Shown in pieces: positions 34,572 to 47,492 of a stretch of 64,000 bases of DNA. The number at the start of each line of letters is the position of its first letter. Position 1 is the first letter of the stretch. A program made the position numbers and the translations under genes. The notes under the pieces are model-generated. The model ran no database searches. It worked only from the letters and a program-made list of their open reading frames with translations, and was not told the origin of the DNA. The stretch spans positions 36,317,551 to 36,381,550 of the forward strand of contig OX123186.2 in the NCBI GenBank assembly GCA_944739405.2, read 5' to 3'. The stretch comes from Euclidia mi. Taxonomy: Eukaryota > Arthropoda > Insecta > Lepidoptera > Erebidae.

Positions 34572-34948
34572 ATTTCTAAATATCATTTTAATTTAGTATG
34601 ATGATAAATATTTTTACTTTAATTAGACAATGTAGGTACGTACTTATATAAATTTATACAATGTGAAGCGTTTTAAACAGACGTCATAATAATGTGATTG
34701 TGTATTAATTACATTAAGTCGACTCAATTTAATGTTTTATAAACTACAGCTGATTCATTTAAAATTACCAATGTTTTTTTATATGCTATCTAATCTTGGA
34801 GTTAAAACTTTTTAGTGATACGTAAAATGGTAATGATTAACATTATAGGACTGGGACACAGATACTATGTAGAATTAATTGCTGCCACGAACTTAATATC
34901 TATCTATACTTATTATAAAAATAATCCTCTTTTAGTTGTCTCTCAGTA

Positions 34949-35190
34949 GTCGGCCGGTTGGCGTAGCGGGAGTGTAAGCGACTGCTACGTCGAAGGTCGC
35001 GGGTTCGATTCCCGCTCATGTCAAATATTTGTGTGCATGAACATGGATGTTTGTCTTGGTCTGGGTGTTTCTATGTGTAATATGTATGTATTTACAAAAA
35101 AAGTATATCTGTATGTTTATCCATTATCTAGTACCTATAGTAGGTACACGCTCTGCTTAGTTTGGGAATTGATGGTTTTGAGTGAATGTG
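34949..35190 (+). mobile_element. tRNA-derived SINE (second family)
   Basis: Head TCGGCCGGTTGGCGTAGCGG, GTCGCGGGTTCGATTCCCGC (B-box), then GCATGAACATGGATGTTTGT, CTTGGTCTGGGTGTTTCTAT and ACGCTCTGCTTAGTTTGGGA. This order is a known lepidopteran SINE. The tRNA-like part is not a functional tRNA: the acceptor and anticodon stems do not close properly. Confidence 0.7.
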
Positions 35191-35199
35191 GTAGTATAT

Positions 35200-35360
35200 A
35201 GTCCTCTTTTTTTCGTCCTGTCAGAACGCGATTAACTCACAAATTACGGAACGGATTTGTACGGTTTTCACCGATAGATAGTGTGATTTCTGAGAAGGGT
35301 TTAGATGTAAAATTCAGGCGCACGGAGCTACTAACGGTACTACGGCAGGCGGACTAAGAC
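35200..35360. repeat. Interspersed repeat fragment
   Basis: GTCAGAACGCGATTAACTCA, GAACGGATTTGTACGGTTTT and GAGCTACTAACGGTACTACG, in an order typical of dispersed lepidopteran repeat ends. Non-coding. Confidence 0.4.
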
Positions 35361-35535
35361 TAGTATCACATAAACGTGTAAATGGCTACTCTTAATGTTT
35401 TCTAGGTTTCAGCCATGTCAGAAGCTGCTAGCATCGCGTATCGGTTTTATCGAATTTACGGTGTTTTCTTTTTATTTATTTTTTAGGCGTTATTTAAAAC
35501 ATTATAGAAAATATTTTATTACGTTCAGTTTGCGA

Positions 35536-35582
35536 AATTATCAAGTTACTGTTGAATCATATTCAACGGTAACTTGATAATT
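35536..35582. repeat. Hairpin, 22-bp arms, 3-nt loop
   Basis: AATTATCAAGTTACTGTTGA (35536 on) pairs with TCAACGGTAACTTGATAATT (ending 35582) with one mismatch around a CAT loop. No flanking target duplication found. Confidence 0.7.
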
Positions 35583-36982
35583 GGATGGATTAGTTGTATA
35601 ACTAAGTATTGTATCGTACAGGAATCGAACCCACAACACTCGACGTAATGTTAAGCGGCGAGGCAGCCGCTTAACAACTACGTCGACCGTGCAGTCAGTT
35701 TGGCAGGCGTACACTTTGGAATGATAATAATAATTGCGGATGAATCTTCATTGTGAGTCAAATAGCTTGGATATTGAATGAACATACCTTTATTATGAAT
35801 GGAAGGTATTTGTTTTTTTTCTCATATTTATGAATTACACTGCTTTTGAGTGACCTAGCTCTATACGAGATATCTACTATTGGGTGAAATTTAAAAACTT
35901 ACTCTCCTTTAATAATGAACTTCTGTCAGACTTTATCTAAAGTCCATACATATAAATATTGCAGTGTCTACCTGAGATCAAAGTTTTTCAAGTGTACATA
36001 AACACAATTAGATACATGATTCCAAGTCTCAAACAACATTATTTCAAAATGTTGTCTGTTGGTCTGTCTATCTGCCTTTTTGTTTGTCCGGGGTACTCCC
36101 TAAAGGCTGAACTAATTTTAACGGGATTTTCACTATAAGATGGATGATTTTGTAATCCAAATATATAAATGACTGTCGTCTACAAAATTAAGTTGTTTAA
36201 TTCTTGGACCTAAACCTGGTATTATATTTATCCCTTGTTTTGTAATATGCCTATTAGGAACTTAAGAGAGATTACTTCTTAAACAAAACATTGTTTTATT
36301 TACAAAGCCAAATGTCCGTTTACTATTTAACTCAGTTTAAGCGTCCCATCTGTCAAGTCCGTCTTCAAGTGTTGCAAATCATCCCCTAATTTGTTTGTCA
36401 GCTGAACATTTAAGTACCTTTCTAGGGGTGTCACGTAAATAATTAACATTACAAGCCCCATATTGTTTTAAAGTCGTCGGGGGCACGGTTAATGTGTTCT
36501 TAAGGGTCGCATTGTCTGCGGTGCACAAACACCAAAACTTTGGCCATAAACGGCGACGGTCGCTGCTATCTCGGACTTAGTGATTACGACAACTTGAACA
36601 AATTCACTTGATGAATTCGCCAAGTTCACTCCGATATGTCTGAGCCAGTGAAAGAGAAAATGTTTGTCTCTAATGTCGAACTTACTAATCCATTAATAGC
36701 ATATTACTATCCTATATCAATTCGAAAGTCTGGAAGTTAATGGCCCACATCGCAATCAATTCAAACTTTCAGCGCTGTGTTTACTGTGAAAGGATTTTGA
36801 TTTAATTGGCTGAAGACATGGCTGATTTGGTCAATTTGATTTATAAAGTGTATTCATATGCATATTATTATGCAAAATATTTTCGGGTAGGGGTAAGTAA
36901 ATATACTATAACTGGATACAAATACGTGAAGAATAACTCACTAAATCTTAAAAATATTTTTTCGTAATCGTGCATTTCATAG

Positions 36983-37043
36983 ATCAGCTCAGTGCATTGA
37001 CCGCGGCCACCGCTCAGCTGATCGCCGCGAGCTCGTATTGCAG
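36983..37043 (+). CDS. Possible small exon (GC-rich island)
   Basis: The 61-nt island between TTTCATAG and CAG/GTACCT is far richer in GC than the flanks. In one phase (2 bases, 19 codons, 2 bases) it reads QLSALTAATAQLIAASSYC, an amphipathic Ala-rich helix of the kind seen in talin/vinculin-like rod repeats; in another phase it is also open (SAQCIDRGHRSADRRELVLQ). No neighbouring exons were found, so the gene is unknown. It may instead be a small GC-rich element. Confidence 0.3.
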
Positions 37044-37744
37044 GTACCTAACACACACAAGCACATATATCTATCATGGAGTATTTTTCTGCACCAGTAA
37101 ACAGTTTAATCTGATTTACTATTCAAGTAATATTTAATGTAAATAGGTTCTTATGTCATCGCACACTGTTTGAAATAATTTTAGGTGAATAAATATAGTG
37201 TCCATATTGTGTTATTAAAATATTTTGCAACATATTGTTTATGGCACAATGCCGATTTTGTTGGGTTGAAACATATTCGGCTAAACGTGGCATTGGTTCA
37301 AATAATGCATGCATGAATATAAAATTTTATAAAATTGATAAATTATTAAAAAAAAACGGAGCTATTAAACTGATGATCGTTAATTACGACACATAAGTAG
37401 TCTTAAAATAGCTATCCGTATTAATAAAAACAATTATCTTATTAACACATGTTTTATTAATGTTGCAATTATGGCATATAAATCATTTCATAATAATAAT
37501 TTTCTTGAAACAGTCAAAGAGGCACATGTGTATGACTAACATAAACCATTGGAATGCCATTTATAAGAACTGAAGACCTTCTTACTGAATTATTCTGAAC
37601 AGGGCATATCAATTATTGGTTTTTGGCCAATTTACAGCAACTACATGAAAAAATACCAATAATAAGATGAAATAATGACGTACAAGTTATCTTTATTGTA
37701 CGTACATTGTAAATTAATCTTTGTTTAGATTTGGTACAAAGATC

Positions 37745-37872
37745 ATTCATCATCATCATCAACATGGGCCCTTTATATAAACTGTCCCACTGCTGGGCAC
37801 GGGCCTCTTCTCACTATGAGAAGTGTAAGGCCATGGTCCACCATGCTGGCCAAGTGCGGGTTGGCAGACAAA
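37745..37872 (+). repeat. LINE-end repeat (ACTGTCCCACTGCT family)
   Basis: CATCATCATCAACATGGGCC, AACTGTCCCACTGCTGGGCA, CGGGCCTCTTCTCACTATGA, ATGGTCCACCATGCTGGCCA and GTGCGGGTTGGCAGAC. Complete form of the fragment at 26255-26350; the CATCAT run is the tail microsatellite read in reverse, so the element itself is on the minus strand. Confidence 0.65.
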
Positions 37873-37939
37873 AGATCATTACGCTCTGAAAATTATCGAG
37901 CTTGAAAGGTAAATACTATTTTTACTGTATTTTATATTA

Positions 37940-38110
37940 GACGTCGTCAGCGGCTTCGCCCTTGTCAATTATACATATAAACCTTGCTCTTGAATCATTA
38001 TATCTATAAAAAAAAATCCGCATTAAAATCCGTCGCGTAGTTTTTAAGATTTAAGCATACATAGGGACAGACAGACAGAAGACAGACTTTGTTTTATACT
38101 ATGTAGTGAT
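37940..38110 (-). repeat. Interspersed repeat, RTE-type 3' region
   Basis: CGTCAGCGGCTTCGCCCTTG, CGCATTAAAATCCGTCGCGT, AGTTTTTAAGATTTAAGCAT, ACATAGGGACAGACAGACAG and CTTTGTTTTATACTATGTAG are the familiar dispersed lepidopteran sequence. Orientation is inferred from the other copies. Confidence 0.6.
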
Positions 38111-40630
38111 ATATTTCCACTAATTTGGCGAGGAAAAGATTTTCCACAGTCACCTAGTGTTTTAAAAGGCAGACGCTCTAATTAACCACATCACCGTAAC
38201 TTCAAATTATATACCTAGTTGCCATAAAGAGAAACCATTTGTATGAATCGTGGAATATATAGTTTCAGAGAGACTTTATATAGGGACATTAAAAATTCGG
38301 TATTCCTAATTGGTGTTTTTAAAAGATCACAGTAGACTCAGTAACAGAACTGCTCTTGGACATGTATTTTTTCCAGTACAAAGATGATTTCATCTGTATC
38401 GCTGCTCCGCGAAGAAGAAAAAGATAAACAGCTTCAAAGTCATTCTACTTATTCAATATCACCTTGTCGCAGACGCGTAAACGAGACAACATAGTCTTAT
38501 GCTACTTTACCAACATTTCTACTGCTTAAATTATACAGAGGGTGCAAAAGTAATGTTATAAATTAGCACCGCCTTTTGAGTGTGAAATGTCAGATTAACG
38601 AAGTTAATAAGCAACTTGTACACTTCTGCTAACACTTTTGGAAATGAATGCTGTGTAATTCGATAACACGTAAAGAGAAATTTATTTAAAGAGACTTTTG
38701 GTTGATGCTCAAAACGGCTTAATATCCTATTATTTGTCTCTATTCCTCTTCTATCAATTTGTCATCAATCATTCTGTTAATTTTCAATGTTCTATAGCAG
38801 TGATGCTCTGCGTCATTAATAGGCATGGCATAGACATAAAATATAACATCCAGAAAAATCCTCGTGCAAATATTTAATGTCTAGGTCAGTTTATTAAAAT
38901 AAAATATTGCACTATATTAAATATCAAATATGTTACTTACACTTTTGCCTTTGATAAATAGTCGTAAGTTCTTTTTATATCAACGATTCACAGGGGGCCA
39001 AGACAGTCTCATATGAAACGGACTTCCATATGCTATTTTTTTTAACAAAAATAAAGGACAAACTTGTATCGAATACAGATAAAACAAAATCCGAGACAAA
39101 CGGTCGGATGCGACAGCTTTAGATAACAACATAACAAGGCGACCTGAAAATCCTATTGTTCTATATCAAGATTCAATAAACAAGATACGATACGATCTAC
39201 AGCCGAAACTCGCGACGAACCATAAAAGACGGGGCACTATCCTTATTATAACTTAATACAGAAAATATACGACGCCATATTATTTTTCATCAAGAAAACG
39301 ACACCTGCTCCAAAAGCTTTTGTAACATCCTACTTATATTAGAAATAAAACTTTTGGCTTGTTTGGGTTCGTAAAAACAGGCTATCCGATTGATTGGAAA
39401 GTTTTTACTACGGGCAATATTTTAGTTCTCAAGTTATCAAAAGTTATTTAATAAAACACACTTATGCTTAAACTTTTTAGACTGCCTCACGATTTTTGGG
39501 GATAAAGTATGTGATTATATTTGAGATCGAATTTGAAAGATCTCTAGCTAAGGTAAGCAACATTTTATTGTGGATTTATAATTACATATATCTACTTTTT
39601 ATAGTTAAGAATTATATAGAGTGTCAAAAGACTGTCTGCCTCTCTTAATGTGTTATCATGAGCAGAGCAAGCAAGAGGTGAAACTCTGTCTCGCCATTAA
39701 TATTTCTAGATCTATAACCATCTAAGTACGTCAGATTTTATGGTAATTTTAAACGTAGATTTAGTAGTCTTACCTAGTCACACCGCTGCAGTCTTCTAGA
39801 TCTAATATAAATTTAGTATTATGCTTGTTTGCTGGGATGAGTAATCTTTAATAAGCAGCCCTTCTTTTTTGATTGGGTGAGGAGTTTTTTTGATATTAGT
39901 GAGATCTAATTTAATTGAGAAACGAAAACGATGTATAGATATGTGATAAATGTGATTCCGTTGGAAGAATTTTTGATATATGACTACGACTAAAGTATTC
40001 TTATAGAAAAACTGAACTGCCTGACCTTGCAATCGACACTTACCCACACGCACACTTAAACCACTAAATAAACGATACGATGCGGTCAGTGTTGACATAA
40101 TATTTTATCGTATAAGAAAAGGGACACCGATATTGTCATCCCCTTTCCATTTATAAAGCTCTACGATATCCATACGTCATGCTCGTGAACAGTTACTACT
40201 AGACATGGCTGACCGCCTTCAGTCTCGGGACGTCGAATATAAATAAACCACTTTGCTATTAGAGTTTAGTTTTCTCTTCGACTACAATCCGGTCACGTTC
40301 CCCTTTTACTCACTTATATAAAAATTTAAGTGGACGCTCCCTTTCTACTATGTTATTGGCGGGTAACCCATAAAATGTTGATGTATTTTTTAATGTTCTA
40401 ATTTATTTCGGACTACATTCGAAACGTGTATTGTAACAACAAGAAGTGATTGGATAGGCGCGTGCCATTTCACCGTATCTATAAAAAATGTTAGGGTAAT
40501 GTCAAAGAAACCTCATATTTTATTAGCAGTATTTTAAAATCATTGTCTAGGCTATTGCCGTCTACTATGGAGATTTCTAGACTCTATTACACATTATTTA
40601 TGGAAAATATCATACAAAATTAATTTAAGT
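38111..40630. other. Intergenic, AT-rich, nothing assignable
   Basis: No exon, SINE or TIR element recognised. A TATAAATAA at 40232-40240 preceded by GACGTCGAA could be a core promoter but no gene follows on the plus strand within 1 kb, so I do not call it. The 98-codon frame at 39802-40098 (-) is not supported. Confidence 0.4.
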
Positions 40631-40634
40631 TTGT

Positions 40635-40651
40635 TATATATATATATATAT

Positions 40652-40697
<46 letters not shown>
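40635..40697. repeat. (TA)n microsatellite
   Basis: About 30 TA units with one interruption (TAGATA). It generates the low-complexity YIYIYI tail of a chance open frame on the minus strand. Confidence 0.9.
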
Positions 40698-40699
<2 letters not shown>

Positions 40700-41214
40700 A
40701 AAGTTTTTGTCATACAAATCTAGATTAGTTTCTGAAAAATTATCACAAATACCTAAAAGTATCATAAAAATACCTTTATCTTTCAGGTAAAAGTCTCTTA
40801 TAGGAAGCAAACTACAAAGAAAATAATCGTATCCTAATCGCACACTTCACAATGCCAACAGAAGCAATTAAACCAAAATTGTCGACAAATTTCAACGAAT
40901 CAAATTTTCCCTAAAGAGTTAATACGGTCCTTACACGCACTATGACGATGACTTTTCACAACGTCGTTAAGTAATCCATGATTAGGGTGGTGCTTCGCGA
41001 CCTGAGCCCCTGTCAGCCGGGCTGTGGACAGCCACATTTAATATTCAATTAGGGACCATTCGGCCATTCATCAGTTTGGACCAACTGGGGCATGCGGTTG
41101 ACTGGATAAGCTGTGGAGCGTGGTTTGATATGCCGGATTTATGTCACAACAAGTAATTCGGTTTTTGGGTAGATAGACTTTTTTGGCTAGTTGACTTTCT
41201 TTACGTTTTTTTTT

Positions 41215-41463
41215 ATAACCTCACGCCTGTAGAAGAAGGGGTAGGCACAGGTGTAACATTACACCCACATTTCACCATAAATTTTTAGGTCCCACGTAAT
41301 AGGGGGCGAGCCTATGACGTTATTGACTGAGCACATCACCAGACTCCGTGCTGCTACTGAGAATTTGGAAAAACCCAGTAACACTTTTGTCCGACCCGGG
41401 AATCGAACCCAGGACCTCCGATCAGCAATCGCATTCGCTATCCACTGGACCACGGAGACAGTC
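41215..41463 (-). mobile_element. tRNA-derived SINE, reverse orientation
   Basis: Read on the minus strand: GACTGTCTCCGTGGTCCAGT, GGATAGCGAATGCGATTGCT and GTCCTGGGTTCGATTCCCGG (clear A and B boxes), then GTCGGACAAAAGTGTTACTG, GGAGTCTGGTGATGTGCTCA and the closing CCTACCCCTTCTTCTACAGG, GTGAGG. The plus-strand sequence just left of it is a T-run, which is the A-tail. The best-preserved SINE head in the window. Confidence 0.8.
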
Positions 41464-42229
41464 CTTTCTTTACTGTATTTATAAAATGTACTCGCACTGT
41501 TCAAACATATTTTAATAAATACTTATTTTGAATCGTAGCAGTATCTAAAAGTAGCTTTGTTATACAAATGCTTCGTATATTAAATATAGTCTCGCAAATT
41601 CTACATGATGACTGAAATGCCAAATTAGTTGTGGTAGATATAATTATAAACGCGTTTTAGAACAATTAAAACAGCAGAACACAGATAGCCTGTAAGACTT
41701 TGCACGCGAAACATGTCTCAAATGATAGGTATAAGTACTTATGCTCCTACACTTGAGTCCTTCTTACTTCTAATCTAAGATTGAGATCAGACGTAAAGGT
41801 CGGAACACGATCAAGGAAAGAACGACATGATCGAAAGGAAAGGAGAATAAGAAGTAGGTATAGATATCTTTGTAAACATGCTTTTAATATAATCTGGCTT
41901 GTTTTATGTATATATCATCTAGTAATTGTATATCAGTGCGGGTGTCTCGGAGATAAAGTATGTAATGGACACGGCTTGCATAATTTATTTTGTTTGTGAG
42001 AGGGGTAACGAAATTTTACATTCATTTGTTCGAGAGCGTAGCAGAATAAGGCTGTGTATACATTGTTCCGGTGGCTTTAGTTGATTTTATTTTATGGACA
42101 ACAATATAGATAGTTTGTTCGCGCTTAAGACTACAAATGTCTTAGTATCGCATATGAAATCTTCTAACTTGAAAATGAAATTGTACTGAGTAGACTTAAA
42201 CAATAGATTTTTTTTAGAGACTAGACTTT

Positions 42230-42360
42230 GCCCCGAATGTACATTTAAGCCTTTCACCAAAACCACACTAATGATTGGTGAAAACTGTACGAAAATCCGT
42301 TTGGTAGTTTTGGAGTTTATCGCTGTCATACAGACAGGACACGGCTAAAAATTCATTTAT
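42230..42360 (-). repeat. Interspersed repeat fragment
   Basis: TTTCACCAAAACCACACTAA, TACGAAAATCCGTTTGGTAG and GTTTATCGCTGTCATACAGA on the plus strand; the complement gives the usual dispersed 3' region. Non-coding. Confidence 0.4.
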
Positions 42361-43176
42361 AATAAGTATAGATATGAAAAGTTGCAGGTTCCTGATATGT
42401 AATTACATAAACTTAATAATTGCTGCAGGACATCAGTCATCTCGTGACCACGGTTGGTGTAACCCGTCTCGAAACGTCGCGGGAAATGTATGGTATTTTA
42501 CCTATATTTTTGAATAATGACACAATATAGACCCTTTACATAAATATTATTTAATTATTGCTTGTAGTAAATAGACTGTTTAAATTTATGTGAAACGTTT
42601 AATCTTTTAAGCTGCCATAGTGGGTTTGTAAAAAGAGTATTCAGTGTAATTTAAAAAGTTGATAATGCGATTTTACGTGGTACTCGCCATAGGATGGCGT
42701 GAGCTTTATTTCTACATGTTTGTCTTAACAGTTTAAGCAATCCGATCTAAGAAACCATATAAGTACGACAAGTCGTAAGACTTACTCATTCAACGATAAA
42801 CGCACCTTAGTATGTGTCACAAAAGACTACACCCTCACATTACATTTATGTTCAGTTGTGTTCACATTAGATATCGCACATAATGTGCCCTGAAACGACT
42901 CCCTATACAATTATGGTGGGCCATACTCGGCATTATGTAATAGCCTATAATTGTACATTCGAACATTTTATTTGACGTAACAAAACGTGTTCCATTGAAG
43001 TAAATATAGAAGCATGTTTTCTCAAGAGTATTTATGTGAAATATTACATGTATATTGCTATGGTGGGGTTAAGCTACATTGTGAACTCGTTACAAAGGTG
43101 ATCGTTTGTTTTATTTGTTTGTTTTTCTTGAGTATGAGGCCAAATCTGGTGTCGAAGTTTTCAGTCAACCTGAAGA

Positions 43177-43222
43177 CCTCCGACATGGCCTAACGATAGG
43201 ATCATTAGGCCATGTCAGAGGC
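43177..43222. repeat. Hairpin in a dispersed repeat
   Basis: GACATGGCCTAA (43182-43193) pairs with TTAGGCCATGTC (43205-43216), with flanking CCTC/GAGG extending the stem. A related, unpaired copy of ACTTCCGACATGGCCTAACC with upstream TGGTGT... lies at 47400-47460, so both belong to one repeat family. Confidence 0.65.
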
Positions 43223-43905
43223 CTTCGTCGGGGTTCTATCCAGAGACAAGAACCAGAACCGATAACTTTACGTGCTCTCCGAATTACGGTAACGTTCTGA
43301 TGTATTGCCACACGCAGTCAGTCATTCAAGTGTGACCTGTGCAAGGGTTGCTTACCTTAGCTACTAGCGCTACGGTTATAATTTAAAGAGCACGAGTAAC
43401 GTTGATTTTTCTCTTTCATCCTATTATTCGGTGATATATTACAAATATCATATGGCCTGGCTTTAATGTTACAATTTCTCTTTTCGTTTTATAAGCAAAA
43501 GTAAACTGGTATATTAATTATGAAGACCAATAGTGATCGACCTATTCATGTGGAAACGTCCAAGCAAATATAAGGTAGGTACTTCATCTATATTCTCAAA
43601 TAATTACACTACATAGCATATTACTATATAAGGGGTCGAGTTTCAATCAACAATAATAAATGACTGACTCAATTGCTTTTATTGATTGGAACACAAGGGT
43701 AAAAGGGAACAAATTAAAAACATTTTATGTAGGAAAGATCTTTTTGTAAATTGAAACACGAGTGTAAGTACCTCATACATAATCTTATATACTCACATAT
43801 ATTTTGTAAATGTTTGTTTTAGGTATATTTGTTCTACAAATTAGCTTTCACCAGTGTCACCACCCGCGATGCCGCTATTTTCTTAACTTTTTAAATAAAT
43901 CTACG

Positions 43906-44073
43906 ATGAAAACTGCTTGGACATCCATGGCAATCCTTTTAGTAGTTTTAAGCTTATTGCGAATAAACATAATGACAGACGCGGCGGGAGACTGCTTCTG
44001 TAATATGTGTGTAAGGATAAAAGAAAGTATATACCATAAATCAAATGGAATATGTATAAAGAAAGGATATTAA
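43906..44073 (+). CDS. Possible small secreted cysteine-containing peptide (55 aa)
   Basis: The frame opens further upstream (43810) but the ATG at 43906 is the better start: it is followed by KTAWTSMAILLVVLSLL, a good signal peptide, then a short mature part beginning near DAAGDCFCNMCVRIKES with four Cys (CXCXXC and one more before the end) and finishing IKKGY. TAA is at 44071-44073. A GTTTTAG acceptor-like site lies at 43817-43823, and GGTGAG follows the stop, so a spliced alternative is possible. Small Cys-bearing secreted peptides are often defence or signalling molecules in insects, but I do not recognise this one, and at 55 codons chance is not excluded. Confidence 0.35.
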   Translation: MKTAWTSMAILLVVLSLLRINIMTDAAGDCFCNMCVRIKESIYHKSNGICIKKGY

Positions 44074-44084
44074 GGTGAGATCTA

Positions 44085-44280
44085 TAATATAAAAATGAAT
44101 CGCTGAATGTGTTGCTAAGCGCAAATCTGGAGAACAGCTGAACCGATTTCGCTAATTCTTTTTTATAATTAATTATTCCTTGAAGTACGAGGATGGTTCT
44201 GATGGAGAGAAAATTTTAAATGTAAAAAAATAAATATTAGAAATTTGATCCGAAGTTCGCCGGGTCAGCTAGTTAATAAT
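44085..44280 (+). repeat. Interspersed repeat
   Basis: AATATAAAAATGAATCGCTG, GAGAACAGCTGAACCGATTT, CTTGAAGTACGAGGATGGTT and TTCGCCGGGTCAGCTAGTTA, the typical order of a dispersed repeat ending in GGTCAGCTAGT. Starts just after the candidate small peptide. Confidence 0.55.
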
Positions 44281-47200
44281 AAAAATAAGTAGTAAATTAC
44301 TATTTTTAAACACCTATCAACTGCATCAAACAAATATTTTTATGTTACTATCGGATAGTTAACATGTCGTACACACATGTACACGTCAAGCTAGACACTT
44401 TGACATTTGTATCGTTCTTATGGCGTAGGAAATAAGCATTACAATCGTACTGCAGATGAAGAGCTTGACTTGTGGCTGATTGCGTCGTTTCAGAGCCAAT
44501 AGCTTGCCCTCATTTGAAAAGTACTCAGTTCCGTCTGATTACAGTGTGATTTTAGCTAGGTAAATATCACTAACTGCTCTATTGGCCAGTTTGATCCTCT
44601 CAAAGTAAGAGGGATCAAGCCCACTTTGAACTACCTGTGACGAAAGTACGATTACAAATAGGTACACGAGTTGCGAATAGGGTACCTAATGACAGGCTGT
44701 TGAACTGTTTGGAGTTTAGCAACTTGAACTTGCTACGTTTTTTTGTATTAAAAACGGATATATTACTACTCTTTCAATACTAAGAAAAAACTTACAGCCA
44801 TGGGACACAAACCCATGTAAGTCTTATTATAAAAAGTTTCCACTTTTACAAAAAGTTTGTGACTTAATTACAATAAATCTGCATTATTTCCTGACTAGGA
44901 TCGGTAGTTGTGGCTTGAAAGCATGGCCTGAACAATGTAACTAACGCCAATTTTTACGTTCATACCATTTGACTTATTTTTCTTTGTTCTCAATCTATTT
45001 CACTGTCGGCAGTCATTGTTGCCAGATATTTTGTTTTCTTGGTGTTTAATTCATACACATTCCAAAAGGTATAAAACTCGTTCCTAAGAAGGTTCAAAGA
45101 CTTGCATGCTTGCTTTATTCATTCACAAGACGGCTGATCCGATCAGCAGACCTATTAATGATACAGTCGAATTTTCTTTGTTATCAAGAATGCAGTTTGT
45201 GAGTTAGTTTTGTACTGTGTCGAACAAGCTCAGATCAAATATGTATGTATGTTGCAATTAGGGATACTCTAAACATTTGCCTAACCAGTCAACCGTACCG
45301 GTAAATGCAACTACGTTTCAACTGCAAAATGTAATACAATATCATACTATAAACGTTTCCCATTCCCTTCGGCTCGTTAACGTACGTTCTATGAGTACGC
45401 ATTCACAGCTGAGATAACACATAGACTACACACGTCAATTATTTTAGTACAACCGCAGCCTCACTCTATTGCAGTCAAAGTTCTGAGATATGTACCAGGA
45501 ACAAGTATGTTCATTCTGCTGTAGCAAGTTAGGGTGATGCGTGAGTAATAGGAGCCAGATATTTAAACAGCGTTCTCGCTCATCCCACATCCTTCCTTCC
45601 AGGATTCTTGGTATTGGTAGATTTCACTTGAAGAAGAAAAACGGCCTAAATACCATCACCATCGTCCTAGCGTTATTTCAGTTGCATTAGACTTCTCGCC
45701 TTGACATCCGGAATGCGCTTGCCAGTCTAACCAGATTCGACAGAATATCAGCTTTCAAGGCCCTTTAATACCATCAAAGAACTTGAGTACGTGAAAATTA
45801 TATGAAATAACAGCAACTTGTTGCACATTATATGCATTAAAGTTAATTATCTGATAGAAATGTTTTGTGACAATATAACTTTTATAAGTAGTCTATAGCC
45901 TTTTTTAATACACATCAAAACAATTCAAAAGTATAACTTTGCTTAAACTTGTTAGAAACATACATTCATTACTAAATATAATATAATTGTTTAACATAAT
46001 ATTCCATATCTGACAAGGTTCAATAAACAAGATTTGAAAGAAAACACTCGTACTACTTGGCTAAATGGCTCACACACAAGTGTCAAATTGATTTCATTCG
46101 CGTATCAACTGGAATACAACCACGTTCTATATCTACTAACTACCACAAAAAATACTATTTAACGCTATGTAAAATGTAAAAGCATTATTATTAACAATCC
46201 CACGTCACTATCACTGTCGCGTCGCCCGTAAAAACTACAATAAAAACAACATGAACTAAAAAAGGTACGAGATTATATTTCAACTACAAAAGAGTACTGT
46301 TACAAGGGCATTCATATTTAATTTGGTGGTGCGGTGGCACTTACGCTTATTACCTGTGCCTACAGGATTTCTGTGGCCTTGTTTTACTGAGTATCTCGCC
46401 AAATTTTTTTTGCTGTGAGGAATGTTTTGGGCTCGGTATTAAAAGAACTCGGCACCCACGCTGTTAATTTTGCGGCGAATTACGAATTGTTACGTTTGTT
46501 ATTGTGAACACGTTTTAGATAAAGTATTTATGAAATTTTTGGGTTTCGCTTTTCGCGATACCTGGTTGAGTTTGATGAAATGTGAAATATGCGCTGCTGA
46601 GCTAACAGATTTTGTTGGTTTTTTAAAGTGACGCAATGATATTTGATCAAAATGCGCTTTATTATCCTTACCTTTACTACTACGTTACGTTTTACGCAGA
46701 ATGTGCGTAAATTAAATATTAACACCGATAGTGGAAAAATGTTCGGGTAAGTACTTTGAGGAAACATATACATTCAAGAAGGAGACATATATCACCTCAG
46801 TCTGCCGAGACCATGACTCATGTAAAGAATTCGAAACGTTGGCTAGTAATAAGAAAGAAAAAGTAGTTTCTCGATCATTCGGTTTAAATGTAATAACTAA
46901 GTAAGTGAAACCAATATAACGGGATAAATTCGTAAACTGTAGTTTAATTTCAATGAGTAACATTCGCATAAACACAAGAAGATAACGCACTCACTTCACT
47001 GGTTATTTGAATATGTGGATTCTATTTTCCTCTATAATTTTAGCTAGAAAGACATAGAACAGTTCCAAATTAAGAATCAATATGCCACTCTTCTCAAAAA
47101 GTTAGAACATACGTAGCGTGCCAGACCTTAAATAAAAGTTATAAATAAATATATGTAGTGCTTTAGAAACGTTATAGACAAGTTTAAGACGTGAAAACTT

Positions 47201-47492
47201 TATCGCGAAGTTTTCTAAACGCTATAAAAGTAAGCACATATCTTCGGAAAGTTGCAAATAAAAGAAAACTTAAACCTGAGATGATAAATGTCAAGTTATC
47301 GATAACAATTTATAAACATAAACTTATTTTCTTACATTTTTGCTTTAACTAAATATTTTTTGGCTTTCTTTTCTTTTTCGTGTAAGCGCGTGGCGAACTC
47401 TGGTGTAAGAGTTTGTACTTAAGCCATCCAAAAACTTCCGACATGGCCTAACCATTCTTGAGACAAAGAAACCGGGGCTTTTGGGTACTCTT
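44281..47492. other. Intergenic, AT-rich, few identifiable fragments
   Basis: Only a decayed SINE/LINE end near 45680-45765 (CGCTTGCCAGTCTAACCAGA) and the repeat related to 43140-43230 at 47395-47460 are recognisable. The 92-codon frame at 46712-46990 (-) is not supported. Confidence 0.4.

Noticed and set aside
40200..40300. TATA-like promoter (TATAAATAA) with a short ATG frame upstream
   Set aside because: No gene follows it and the ATG frame is 13 codons long.
46712..46990. 92-codon minus-strand frame
   Set aside because: No motif, AT-driven residues and no splice sites.
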